Source: Hyphomonadaceae bacterium (lineage in GTDB: Bacteria > Pseudomonadota > Alphaproteobacteria > Caulobacterales > Hyphomonadaceae). From it: a DNA stretch of 43,003 bases. A program made the translations under genes and the position numbers. The stretch lies in assembly GCA_027485145.1 (NCBI GenBank), contig JAIXRO010000170.1, forward strand, positions 1-43,003, in the 5' to 3' direction. This document shows, piece by piece, positions 22,884-31,506 of the stretch (its first letter is position 1; each line of letters begins with the position of its first letter). A model generated the notes under the pieces. It was not told where the DNA came from. It ran no database searches and saw only the letters and a program-made list of their open reading frames with translations.

Positions 22884-24278
22884 TCAGAGCATGCGGGCGG
22901 AGGTCAGCCGGGCGTGGATGACCACGACGTCGAAAAGCGATTCCGGGGCGTAGGTGTCGAAATCCGCCTCGTCGGGCAGCTCGCGGGCGATCTCGAAATA
23001 GCGCTCCAGCTTGATCGGGGTCTTGCGCCAGTCGGAGATCAGGGCGTGCTCGGGCATGTTCGCGAGGTCGATCCAGGCCGTTTGCGGGCTGGCCTTGGTG
23101 AGCAGCGCGTTCATCGTATTCACCCGCGCGCGGCGGGTGATCTTGGTCAGCGGAGCATCCACCGGCGTGACCGGCCGCGCCGCGACGGCAAGGAAGGTTG
23201 CTTCGGTGAACTCCTGCGTCAGGGCCACGTAATCGGCGCCCAGCTTGGCGCTCAGGAAGGATCCGGTCGGCGTGGCATACTTCGCCGGCGCCTCTCCGCC
23301 CGGGCCCGGCACGCCTTTCGGGCGGCCGGTCATGACCGACGCATTGTGGCCCCAGTACGCGGAGCGCTCGCCGCGCGCGAGGCCGAGCGCGTTCTCGGCC
23401 ATGAACAGCGAGCCGCGGCTGATATAGTCGCCGTATTCCGGTGCCGGGGGGGCGCCCTTGACGGCAAATTCCAGTGCGTTGAGGCCCTGCCACGCCCGGC
23501 GCGCGTTGAAGGCAGCCAGCCTTAGCCCCACCCGCGCCAGTTCGGTTTCAAGCTTGCGGCAGGCGGTTTCGGCCTCTGCGCGCTGGGCCGGCGTCAGGCG
23601 GCTCGCGACCATCAGCTCATGCCGCTGGGCCTTCGCTTCGTCGGTGAGGATCGGGGCAAGGCCAGCGGCAAGCGTATCCGCAGCCGGTTTGTCCACAGCC
23701 GCCAGCGCCGCGAGGGCATCGGCAGCGTCCCGGCTGCTCGACATGCAATCGACGCTGACAATCCGGACCTTCCGGTCGGCATTCACCGCGTTCCAGCCGC
23801 GCAGCCAGGTGAGGAAGTCGGCCATGACCTCGGTCTTGTAGATCCGGTACATCGGGGCTTGCCGGACAATGTCTGCGGCCTGCATGCCGGACGGCGCGCC
23901 GGACGCATAGCCATCCAGCAGGTCCGTACCCGCACGGCTGGCGGGCAACATCACGACCCGCAGGTCGTGGAATTCGATCATCGACTGGATCAGCAGCGAT
24001 TTCAGCAGCGCGTCTTCGTGCGAGCCCTGGGTCGCTTCGCCCAGTCCCACGAATTTGGACTGTGACAGGCGCTTCGCCAGCGCCGCAATGCCCGGATCGC
24101 TCGCGGTGAGACTGCGGATGGGCACGGCCTGCGCCGCCATAAGGCTCGCCACCGTCGGAACGGCGACCTTCGGCGACGTTGCGTCCCCGGCCTGTGAGGC
24201 ACATCCGGCAAGGATCGCAGCCGATGCTGTGGCCAGCATGAATGCCCGCCGGGACATCGGATCGTGCCGTCTGTCCAT
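22884..24278 (-). CDS. Erythromycin-esterase-like lipoprotein with altered motif
   Basis: 464 aa. The N-terminus MSRRAFMLATASAAILAGC has a twin-arginine-like start and a lipobox with Cys26, so it is probably a membrane-anchored exported lipoprotein. The body resembles the erythromycin esterase (Ere) superfamily: GLGEATQGSHE (78-88) and YWGHNASV (308-315). In typical members these read GEATHG.. and W.HN.H.; here the first histidine is Gln84 and the second histidine of the other motif is Ser314. Activity is therefore doubtful or changed, and macrolide resistance should not be assumed. ATG 24278 has GGGGAGG upstream. It sits between cvpA and purF. Confidence 0.8.
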   Translation of the reverse strand: MDRRHDPMSRRAFMLATASAAILAGCASQAGDATSPKVAVPTVASLMAAQAVPIRSLTASDPGIAALAKRLSQSKFVGLGEATQGSHEDALLKSLLIQSMIEFHDLRVVMLPASRAGTDLLDGYASGAPSGMQAADIVRQAPMYRIYKTEVMADFLTWLRGWNAVNADRKVRIVSVDCMSSSRDAADALAALAAVDKPAADTLAAGLAPILTDEAKAQRHELMVASRLTPAQRAEAETACRKLETELARVGLRLAAFNARRAWQGLNALEFAVKGAPPAPEYGDYISRGSLFMAENALGLARGERSAYWGHNASVMTGRPKGVPGPGGEAPAKYATPTGSFLSAKLGADYVALTQEFTEATFLAVAARPVTPVDAPLTKITRRARVNTMNALLTKASPQTAWIDLANMPEHALISDWRKTPIKLERYFEIARELPDEADFDTYAPESLFDVVVIHARLTSARML

Positions 24279-24349
24279 GATCGTCCTCCCCACCTTCGTC
24301 CCCAGATGCGTTCAACGCCAGACTAACCAGCGCTGGTCCCGCTTCAAGT

Positions 24350-24886
24350 TCAGTCGCCTGATGCGGGTAATGGCGGCGGCGCCCCACGACCCACTTCGCG
24401 GGCTTCGCCGGTCACCGCATCCGCCGCCTGTGCGAGCAACGGATAGCTCAGGCTATCCTGAATGAAGGGCGGGACCCGCTCTTCCTCAAGCCCGACAGAC
24501 AGCAGGACGGCAAAGAAAACAAGGGCCACGCCGCCCCGGATCACGCCGAACACCAGACCGGCAATATGGTCGAACAGCCCGATATCGCCATTCGTCATGA
24601 TCGATTTGGACAGGCCCTGACCGATCCAGGCAACAATCACATAGACGATCAGAAAGGCGCCAACCACGAGGATGATGTCGGCCGCGAGTGGGTGGCTGCC
24701 GGCCGGCAGCAAGTCTGCCACCGTCGCTCTCAGGAACTTGCGCGCATAATAGGCGGCTGCCAGCGCACCAATGAATGCACCGAGTGTGGCGAGTTCGCGC
24801 AGGAAGCCGCGTGCAAACGCCATGATCGCGGAAATGACAATGACGCCGACGACAATTCCGTCAAAAGCAGAAATGTTTTCAAGCAT
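24350..24886 (-). CDS. cvpA: CvpA family membrane protein
   Basis: 178 aa with four hydrophobic segments. It starts MLENISAFDGIVVGVIVISAIMAFARGFLRELATLGAFIGALAAAYY, which is characteristic of CvpA, a protein originally linked to colicin V production and widespread in envelope homeostasis. The start overlaps the radA stop by 8 bp. ATG 24886 gives family length; a longer frame from 24934 lies within radA. Confidence 0.92.
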   Translation of the reverse strand: MLENISAFDGIVVGVIVISAIMAFARGFLRELATLGAFIGALAAAYYARKFLRATVADLLPAGSHPLAADIILVVGAFLIVYVIVAWIGQGLSKSIMTNGDIGLFDHIAGLVFGVIRGGVALVFFAVLLSVGLEEERVPPFIQDSLSYPLLAQAADAVTGEAREVGRGAPPPLPASGD

Positions 24887-26261
24887 TTGCGGCGTCCGGC
24901 GCGAGGAGGTCAACGAGCGCGATAAGCCGTGCAATCGGCGTCACCGTCAAGCCGCCCTCTGCGGGCAGGCTGCTGTCCGGACCGTAGGCACGCTGGAAGC
25001 CGAGGCGCGCTGCTTCCTTAAGCCGCTGGTCCATCCGGGGCGCGGGACGGACGGCGCCGGACAGGGCAATTTCGCCGAAGAACACGCTGCGCGCAGGCAC
25101 CGGATTGCCGGAGAGGGACGACAAGAGCGCCGCCGCAGCGGCGAGGTCGCCCGCCGGCTCGGTAATGCGGTAACCGCCAGCCACCGAGAGATAGACATCC
25201 ATGCCGGCGAAATTGACGCCGCAGCGCGCCTCCAGCACCGCCATGATCATCGCGAGGCGGCCGGTATCGAAGCCGATCACGCTGCGCCGCGGCGTGCCGA
25301 ACGGGCTCTTGGCGACGAGGGCCTGAACTTCAGCCAGCACGGGGCGGGAGCCCTCCATGGCGGCGAACACCGCCGTGCCGCCGCCAGGCTCGGCCTCGTT
25401 TGACAGGAAAAGGGCCGACGGCTCCTTGGCCGGTGTCAGGCCGAGGGCATGCATCTCGAAGATGCCGATCTCGTCGGTCGGGCCGAAGCGGTTTTTCACC
25501 GCGCGCAGGATGCGGAACTGGTGGCCGCGCTCGCCCTCGAAATAGAACACGGCATCGACCATGTGCTCGACCACGCGGGGGCCGGCAATCGTGCCCTCCT
25601 TGGTCACGTGCCCGACCAGCACGAGCGCCGCCCCGGACTTCTTGGCCCAGCGCACGAGTTCCTGTGCGCAGGCGCGGACCTGCGCGACCGAGCCGGGCGC
25701 GGCCTCAAGCGCGTCGGACCAGAGCGTCTGGATCGAGTCGATGACGACGAAACCGGGCTCTGCGTCCTTGAGCGCGGACAGGATGCGCCGCAGGTCTGTT
25801 TCCGTCGCGAGCTGTACGGGCGAATTGGCGACCTTCAGGCGTTTGGCGCGCTCCTGGATCTGCGCGGCGGCTTCCTCGCCGGAGACATAGACGGTCTTCA
25901 CCCCGTTGCGGGCGAGGCGCGCAGCGGCCTGCAGCAACAGCGTGGATTTGCCGATGCCGGGGTCGCCGCCGATCAGCGTGGCGGACGCGGCGACCATGCC
26001 GCCGCCGAACACGCGGTCCAGCTCCTCCACCCCGATCACGATCCGCGGCGGTGTTTCAGCCTCGGAGTTGAGCGCGATGAACTCGGTCTTGGGGCCGCGT
26101 TTGGCAGGCGATTTCTCGGCTTTCAGCGCGCCGGGCGGGGCGCTGACGGCCTCTTCCACAAGCGAATTCCACTCACCGCACGCATCGCAGCGCCCGGCCC
26201 ATTTGGCGTGCACTTCCCCGCAGGCTTGGCAAACGAAGGCAGATGTCGAGGCTTTGGCCAT
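24879..26261 (-). CDS. radA: DNA repair protein RadA
   Basis: RadA (Sms) is a RecA-like helicase that drives branch migration in recombination. The 460-aa product has the N-terminal zinc finger (Cys11, Cys14, Cys25, Cys28), Walker A GGDPGIGKSTL, the RadA-specific VKNRFGPTDEIG motif, and a C-terminal Lon-like domain (GMDVYLSVAGGYRITEPAGDLAAAAALLSS). It leads the radA-cvpA-ere-purF-SDR run. Confidence 0.97.
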   Translation of the reverse strand: MAKASTSAFVCQACGEVHAKWAGRCDACGEWNSLVEEAVSAPPGALKAEKSPAKRGPKTEFIALNSEAETPPRIVIGVEELDRVFGGGMVAASATLIGGDPGIGKSTLLLQAAARLARNGVKTVYVSGEEAAAQIQERAKRLKVANSPVQLATETDLRRILSALKDAEPGFVVIDSIQTLWSDALEAAPGSVAQVRACAQELVRWAKKSGAALVLVGHVTKEGTIAGPRVVEHMVDAVFYFEGERGHQFRILRAVKNRFGPTDEIGIFEMHALGLTPAKEPSALFLSNEAEPGGGTAVFAAMEGSRPVLAEVQALVAKSPFGTPRRSVIGFDTGRLAMIMAVLEARCGVNFAGMDVYLSVAGGYRITEPAGDLAAAAALLSSLSGNPVPARSVFFGEIALSGAVRPAPRMDQRLKEAARLGFQRAYGPDSSLPAEGGLTVTPIARLIALVDLLAPDAANA

Positions 26262-26316
26262 GCGGCAGGGGATAAGGCGCTGCGCCGCCGATGGAAAGAG
26301 GCGCCCTGCGCGCGCG

Positions 26317-27018
26317 TCAGACCACCGTGCCGAAGATCCGTCCGATCAGCGCGGTCGCGGCCATGGCCAGCGCGCCCCAGAACACGACGCGGATGACGGC
26401 GCGCATCTTTCCCGCGCCGCCGATCGATGCCGATACCAGACCGAGAATGGCGAGCGCGGCGAGCGAGACGCCGCTGGCAACCCAGGTGATCTGGGATACC
26501 GGCGCCGCCCAGGCCGCGATCAGGGGCAGGGCCGCGCCGGCGGCAAAGCTTGCGGCTGAGGAGAGCGCGGCCTGAACCGGTTTTGCGGTGGCTACTTCCG
26601 TGATGCCGAGCTCGTCGCGCGCATGCGCGCCGATGGCGTCCTTTGCCATCAGTTGCTGCGCCACCGTCAAGGCCAGCTCGGGATCGAGCCCGCGCCCCTC
26701 ATAGATCTTCGCGAGTTCAACGGTTTCAGCTTGCGGAAAATCGCGCAGGGCGGCGCGTTCGGTGGCAAGGTCGGCCCGCTCGGTATCCGATTGCGAGCTG
26801 ACGGAGATGAACTCGCCGGCCGCCATCGACATCGCGCCCGCCACAAGGCCCGCCACCCCGGCCACGAGAATCTGGCTGTTGGTGGAGCCGGCGGCTGCCA
26901 CACCGATTACAAGCGAGGCGGTCGAGACGATGCCGTCATTGGCGCCAAGGACGGTGGCGCGGAGCCAGCCGATACGGTGCATGAAATGGTGTTCGCCCGG
27001 CAGGTCCTGGTAGGACAT
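26317..27018 (-). CDS. VIT1/CCC1 family transporter (Fe/Mn type)
   Basis: A 233-aa protein of the vacuolar iron transporter family. The N-terminal block IGWLRATVLGANDGIVSTASLVIGVAAAG and the second helix GLVAGAMSMAAGEFISVSSQSDTERADLATE are typical. A central charged metal-binding helical segment and three C-terminal helices follow. It likely exports Fe2+ or Mn2+ from the cytosol. It begins with ATG 27018 and ends 55 bp before radA. Confidence 0.92.
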   Translation of the reverse strand: MSYQDLPGEHHFMHRIGWLRATVLGANDGIVSTASLVIGVAAAGSTNSQILVAGVAGLVAGAMSMAAGEFISVSSQSDTERADLATERAALRDFPQAETVELAKIYEGRGLDPELALTVAQQLMAKDAIGAHARDELGITEVATAKPVQAALSSAASFAAGAALPLIAAWAAPVSQITWVASGVSLAALAILGLVSASIGGAGKMRAVIRVVFWGALAMAATALIGRIFGTVV

Positions 27019-27098
27019 TGCGCATCAAGTCCTTGTGCAGCAACACCAAGGATAAACCTCGGAAGGCAGTGTGGAAATGCCCGTCAGCGACGCAGGGC

Positions 27099-27686
27099 CT
27101 AGGCCTGCGGTTCCGCCGCGCGCGGCGCCCGCGGTGACCGCAGGTATGGCGACGAGATGATTTCCAGTCCCGGGCAGCGCTTCTCGATCTCGAACAGGAT
27201 TTCGCCGAGTTCCCGGTCCGCGGTCGACAGCTTGAGGTAAATCTGGTCGGCGGCGCGGCGCTTGTCGCCTTTGCCGCGCAGCCCCTGGAACAATCCGATC
27301 ACCGGGTTGCCGGTGCGGCGGACAAACTGGATATGGTTGAGGCCAACCGAGACGTGCTCGACATCCTCCCAGTGGTATTTGCGCCGCAGCCAGCCGTGGA
27401 GGCCTTCCACGCCGTATTCGGTCAGGCGCAAGGCGGGCTTGCGTGAAAACAGGTTGAGGAACAGGCCGATCAGGTCGACCGCCATCGCCACGTTGACCGT
27501 GGACATCAGGAAGATGAACCCCTGCAGCGTGCCGCGGGGCTGGGCTTCGATGAAGGCCTGGAACGGCGGATGGTACAGCGCCAGCAGGAGCGGCGTGGCG
27601 ATGGCGGCCGCGAGCAACAGGTGGGGGCCGATATTGCCCAGCCGATGGGTGTCGCGGACTTCAAAGGCCTGGTCGTAGAAGGGCAT
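27099..27686 (-). CDS. Two-TM membrane protein with possible PH-like cytosolic domain, unknown
   Basis: 195 aa. Two hydrophobic helices (about residues 22-41 and 54-80) are followed by a soluble region beginning LRLTEYGVEGLHGWLRRKYHWEDVEHVSV. That resembles bacterial membrane-anchored PH-like modules, where a strand-rich domain follows paired helices; this is inference. The C-terminus is Pro/Arg/Ala-rich. ATG 27686 is the first start that gives membrane-protein composition; upstream frame sequence is Arg-rich shadow. No partner gene is obvious. Confidence 0.62.
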   Translation of the reverse strand: MPFYDQAFEVRDTHRLGNIGPHLLLAAAIATPLLLALYHPPFQAFIEAQPRGTLQGFIFLMSTVNVAMAVDLIGLFLNLFSRKPALRLTEYGVEGLHGWLRRKYHWEDVEHVSVGLNHIQFVRRTGNPVIGLFQGLRGKGDKRRAADQIYLKLSTADRELGEILFEIEKRCPGLEIISSPYLRSPRAPRAAEPQA

Positions 27687-27803
27687 CGCCGGTATCCATT
27701 GTTCCCGCACGGCAACATACACGCACAGACTGAATCGACGCTTAAGTTGCGGGCAAAGTCCCAGCCGCTGGCCGGGTGGCCCGGGGGCGTCTAAGGACGC
27801 CGC

Positions 27804-29003
27804 ATGAAACAGGTTGCGATCATTGGCGCAGGACCCGCAGGCCTGATGGCGGCGGAAGCGGCGCTGGAGGCCGGCGCGCGGGTGGACATCTACGACGCCA
27901 TGCCGAGCGCGGGACGCAAGTTCCTCATGGCGGGCAAGAGCGGGCTCAACATCACGCATTCGGAAGACGGCGCCGAATTTCGCGCGCGCTATGATGCGCC
28001 GGATGCGCGCCTTGCCGCGATGGTGGCGGCGTTCGGGCCCGCGGAGATCGTCACATGGATGGCGGGGCTTGGCATCGAGGCGCATGTCGGCTCGTCCGGC
28101 CGGGTGTTTCCGGTGGGCATGAAAGCCTCGCCGTTGCTGCGCCGTTGGCTCGCGCGGCTCGGGCAGGGCGGCGCGCGCCTGCACACGCGCCATCGCTGGA
28201 CGGGATGGGATGCGGGCGGCGCGTTGATGTTCGAGACGCCGGAGGGGCGCACGTCCGTGATGGCCGATGCGGCGGTTCTGGCGCTCGGCGGCGCCAGCTG
28301 GCGGCGCTTGGGTTCGGATGGTGCATGGGCACAGATCCTGTCCACAATGGGTGTGGCGCTGGAGCCCTTTGCGCCATCGAACTGCGGCTTCACCGCCGAC
28401 TGGTCCGCCAAGATGGCGCCGCATGAAGGCGCGCCGGTGAAGGGCGTGACCCTGTCGGCGCACGGGCAGACCGCGCACGGTGATTTCGTCATTACACGGA
28501 CGGGCATCGAGAGCGGCGCTGTCTATCCGCTGGCCGCAGCCCTGCGCCGCGACCTGGCGAAGGCAAGCCGGGCTGAACTGACGATCGATCTTGTTCCGAA
28601 TACGGACGAATCGGCGCTTACGGCCCGTCTGGCTGCGCAGCATCCGAAAGACTCGCTCTCCAACCGCCTGCGCAAGGGCGCGCGCCTCGATGGCGCCAAG
28701 GCAGCCTTGCTGTTCGAAGTCACAAAGGGCGCGCCACCTCGTAATGCGGGCGATCTCGCGCGCCTCATCAAGACCTTGCCGCTGACCCTCACCGGCACCG
28801 CCCCGATGGACACCGCCATTTCCACCGCCGGCGGCGTCTCCTGGGACGCGCTGGATGACAGCCTGATGCTGAAAGCCCTCCCGGGCGTCTTCTGCGCGGG
28901 CGAAATGATCGCTTGGGACGCGCCCACGGGCGGCTACCTTCTGACGGCGTGCCTTGCCACGGGGCGTGCGGCGGGCTGGGCCGCTGGACGTGCGGACGCC
29001 TAG
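27804..29003 (+). CDS. TIGR03862-type NAD(P)/FAD-dependent flavoprotein (HI0933-like)
   Basis: 399 aa. The N-terminal FAD motif GAGPAGLMAAEAALEAG is followed by the family signature AGRKFLMAGKSGLNITHSE and by SSGRVFPVGMKASPLLRRWL. The C-terminal AGEMIAWDAPTGGYLLTACLATGRAAG closes the FAD site. The reaction is unknown for this family. Its TAG stop overlaps the stop of the convergent neighbour by 2 bp. Confidence 0.9.
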   Translation: MKQVAIIGAGPAGLMAAEAALEAGARVDIYDAMPSAGRKFLMAGKSGLNITHSEDGAEFRARYDAPDARLAAMVAAFGPAEIVTWMAGLGIEAHVGSSGRVFPVGMKASPLLRRWLARLGQGGARLHTRHRWTGWDAGGALMFETPEGRTSVMADAAVLALGGASWRRLGSDGAWAQILSTMGVALEPFAPSNCGFTADWSAKMAPHEGAPVKGVTLSAHGQTAHGDFVITRTGIESGAVYPLAAALRRDLAKASRAELTIDLVPNTDESALTARLAAQHPKDSLSNRLRKGARLDGAKAALLFEVTKGAPPRNAGDLARLIKTLPLTLTGTAPMDTAISTAGGVSWDALDDSLMLKALPGVFCAGEMIAWDAPTGGYLLTACLATGRAAGWAAGRADA

Positions 29004-29758
29004 CGCCGTCGTGCGATCAAGTCATCAATGCATTTGTTGAATTCGTCCTCGGACAGCTTTGCGCCGTCACAGGGCAACTCAGCCGGCTTTCCCGGAGTCG
29101 TACGCAGGCATTCAGAATACGCCGCAAAAGACTGGTTCTTTTTGGCGTCGCATTTTGCTTCAGGCGAATCTGGAAAGTCGCGAACAGGATCGGGCAGGGC
29201 GCTCTCCGGCATCCATTGGTATTTGACCAGCCACGCCTTGCCGAGGCGGATCGCGCATTCGTCTTGAGAATCCCCGTCGGGTGCTCGGGTACAGATCGAA
29301 ACGCCGGTATCCTCACCGCCCGTGTAATGCAGGGTCGCGTTTACAATCACTCCATTGGCTTCATAGGATAAAGGCACGGTGTTGACTGTGCCGCTGTCTG
29401 CGACGAACAGGAACTGGCTGGCCGGGAAGCCGAAAGCATCGATAACTGGGGTATATATCTCTTTCTGGGTATCAAGCGCCGACGGCGAAGGTCTCGTCGG
29501 TTGCCTGCGCTTTGCTTCGAGACAAGACGCTTTCAGGCAGAGGGCATTCCCACCCAATGGCGGGCCATGTTCGAGTTGTTCTGCGAGGGCAGAAAAATCG
29601 TCAGTATGCAGCATGTATTGCAACTGATAACTTGCAGAAAGTCTGAAGAACCTGTCGTTGAGATCCCAACCCATGAAGGCCACGAAGCTGACGGCCAAAA
29701 GCGTAAGGACGCCAATCAGCGCGAGGACGCCAACGACGAGGTTACGTAGAGCTTTCAT
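29000..29758 (-). CDS. N-terminally anchored protein with paired-Cys C-terminal repeats, unknown
   Basis: 252 aa. One hydrophobic helix (residues 8-32) anchors a presumably periplasmic domain. Two similar C-terminal segments carry paired cysteines: Cys-X13-Cys (CDAKKNQSFAAYSEC) and Cys-X12-Cys (CDGAKLSEDEFNKC), each beginning CD and with Lys and Phe inside, so they look like tandem helical-hairpin units with disulfides. Further cysteines lie mid-protein (ALCLKASCLE, SICTRAP, DECAIR), consistent with an oxidising compartment. I do not recognise the family. Confidence 0.7.
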   Translation of the reverse strand: MKALRNLVVGVLALIGVLTLLAVSFVAFMGWDLNDRFFRLSASYQLQYMLHTDDFSALAEQLEHGPPLGGNALCLKASCLEAKRRQPTRPSPSALDTQKEIYTPVIDAFGFPASQFLFVADSGTVNTVPLSYEANGVIVNATLHYTGGEDTGVSICTRAPDGDSQDECAIRLGKAWLVKYQWMPESALPDPVRDFPDSPEAKCDAKKNQSFAAYSECLRTTPGKPAELPCDGAKLSEDEFNKCIDDLIARRR

Positions 29759-29898
29759 GAGGCACCCTTTAAGCGTAGACTGACGTGCGCGGACATGGCG
29801 GCGCCACAGCCTGCTCGCGTTTTAGGATCAGTTGCTTAAAGTTCCGTGCAATTTCATTTTGAAGTTGCAGCTTTTTCGCTGAACGATTTTTGTTGCCC

Positions 29899-29915
29899 GG
29901 ACGGACTTGCCGTCC
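29899..29915. terminator. Hairpin immediately downstream of mlaF
   Basis: GGACGG (29899-29904) pairs with CCGTCC (29910-29915) around ACTTG, directly next to the mlaF stop. In the direction of mlaF transcription no U tract follows, so termination strength is uncertain. The rest of the 157-bp gap is relatively AT-rich and may hold the promoter of the 29000-29758 gene. Confidence 0.4.
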
Positions 29916-30719
29916 TCAAAGCGCCGGCTGGATCGGCCCGTCGGCGCGTCCGCTCACGAACTGATCGACATAGGCGTTGCCGCTCTGCATCACGTCCGCG
30001 GCCGGGCCGCGCCAGATGATCTTGCCCTCGAACAGCATGGCGATCTCGTCGGCGATCTTGCGCGCGCTCGCCATGTCATGCGTGATCGTCACGGCGGCGG
30101 CGCCGAGGCCGCGTACCATTTCGAGGATCAGGTCGTTGATCGCGTCCGCCGTGATCGGATCAAGACCGGTGGTCGGCTCGTCGAAGAAGATGAGATCCGG
30201 CTCTGACGTGATCGCCCGCGCCAGCGCCACGCGCTTCTGCATGCCGCCGGAAATCTCCGCCGGATAAAGCCCCGCAACGTCCGCCCCCAGACGAACCTTC
30301 TTCAGCGTCTCGACCGCGCGTTCCTTCGCGTCGCGCCGCGACAACCCTTCGGAATTGATCAGGCGGAAGGCGACGTTTTCCCAAACGGTGAGCGAGTCAA
30401 ACAGCGCGCCGGACTGGAACAGCATGCCGATGCGTGCGCGCATCTTCTCGCGCGCCTTGCCGGTGGCTTTGGTCACGTCCTGGCCGGCAAACAGGATCTG
30501 CCCCTTGTCCGGCGTCATCAGGCCGAGCGCGTTCTTCAGCATCACCGACTTGCCGGACCCCGAGCCGCCGATCACGACCAGGCTCTGGCCCGGCGCAACA
30601 TCCAGGTCGACGCCGCGCAGCACCTGCTTGGCGCCAAAGGATTTCTCGACGCTCGAGAGCTTCAGGATCGGAGAATTCGGCAAACCGTAATACTCCTTCG
30701 CAGACAGGGCGGGGCTCAC
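29916..30719 (-). CDS. mlaF: ABC transporter ATP-binding protein, Mla lipid transport type
   Basis: 267 aa. Walker A is GGSGSGKS, the Q-loop region is MLFQSGALFDSLTVWENVAF, the signature is SGGMQKRVALARA, and Walker B is LIFFDEPTTGLDP. The SGGM signature and ALFDSLTVWENV block are typical of MlaF/Ttg2A, the motor for inter-membrane phospholipid transport. It overlaps the mlaE stop-start by 4 bp. No mlaD or mlaC follows. Confidence 0.92.
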   Translation of the reverse strand: MSPALSAKEYYGLPNSPILKLSSVEKSFGAKQVLRGVDLDVAPGQSLVVIGGSGSGKSVMLKNALGLMTPDKGQILFAGQDVTKATGKAREKMRARIGMLFQSGALFDSLTVWENVAFRLINSEGLSRRDAKERAVETLKKVRLGADVAGLYPAEISGGMQKRVALARAITSEPDLIFFDEPTTGLDPITADAINDLILEMVRGLGAAAVTITHDMASARKIADEIAMLFEGKIIWRGPAADVMQSGNAYVDQFVSGRADGPIQPAL

Positions 30720-31498
30720 AGGCCGATCTCCACGAACAGTGTGGACAGGACGTAGTTGAACGCAAGCACCAGAACCGCCGCGCCCACCATCGAAAGCGTC
30801 GCCGCGCGGCCGACACCGGTGGCGCCCGCCTGGCTGCGGTCGCCCTGATAGCAGCCCATCACGGCGATGATGCCGCCGAACAGGACCGCCTTGATCAGGC
30901 CCACCAGAATGTCGTCCCGCGTGACGAAATCGACCGTGTTGCGCAGGTAGACCGTCGAGTCGAAGCCGAGGCCGTAAACGCTCACCAGCCAGCCGCCCAT
31001 CACGCCGATGATGTTGGCCGCCACCACCAGCAGCGGCAGCGTCGCAACTGCCGCCAGGAAGCGCGGCGCATAGAGATAGCGGTAGGGCGAGGCCGACAGT
31101 GTCTCGAGCGCATCGATCTGCTCGGTCACCCGCATCGCGCCAATCTCGGCGGCGATCCCGGCGGAGACACGTCCCGCCAGCATCAGGCCGGTGATCACCG
31201 CGCCGAGCTCGCGCGAAATGCCGAGCACCACGATGTTCGGCACGAACTGCTCGGCGCCGTAGCGGCTGCCGCCCTCATAGATGTTGAGGGCGAGCGCCGC
31301 GCCGATGAACACCGCCGACAGGCCGACGACGGGCAGGGAGTAGAAGCCGATCCGCACCATCTGGCGCAGGATTTCGCCGAGATACCAGCGCGGGGTAACG
31401 GCAGCCGTGGCCACGCGCCCGGCAAACACCGACAGCCGCCCGATCTCGGCGAACAGGCCCAGCGTCACGCGGCCGATGATCTGCAAGGGATTCGTCAT
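30716..31498 (-). CDS. mlaE: ABC transporter permease, MlaE family
   Basis: A 260-aa inner-membrane permease with about five to six helices. Blocks RMGFYSLPVVGL-like (residues 49-60), AEIGAMRVTEQIDALETLSASPYRYL and GCYQGDRSQAGATGVGRAAT are diagnostic of MlaE/YrbE. With MlaF it would move phospholipids across the envelope. It starts 8 bp after the alr stop and is probably co-transcribed with alr and mlaF. Confidence 0.93.
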   Translation of the reverse strand: MTNPLQIIGRVTLGLFAEIGRLSVFAGRVATAAVTPRWYLGEILRQMVRIGFYSLPVVGLSAVFIGAALALNIYEGGSRYGAEQFVPNIVVLGISRELGAVITGLMLAGRVSAGIAAEIGAMRVTEQIDALETLSASPYRYLYAPRFLAAVATLPLLVVAANIIGVMGGWLVSVYGLGFDSTVYLRNTVDFVTRDDILVGLIKAVLFGGIIAVMGCYQGDRSQAGATGVGRAATLSMVGAAVLVLAFNYVLSTLFVEIGL

Positions 31499-31506
31499 GG
31501 CGGGCC

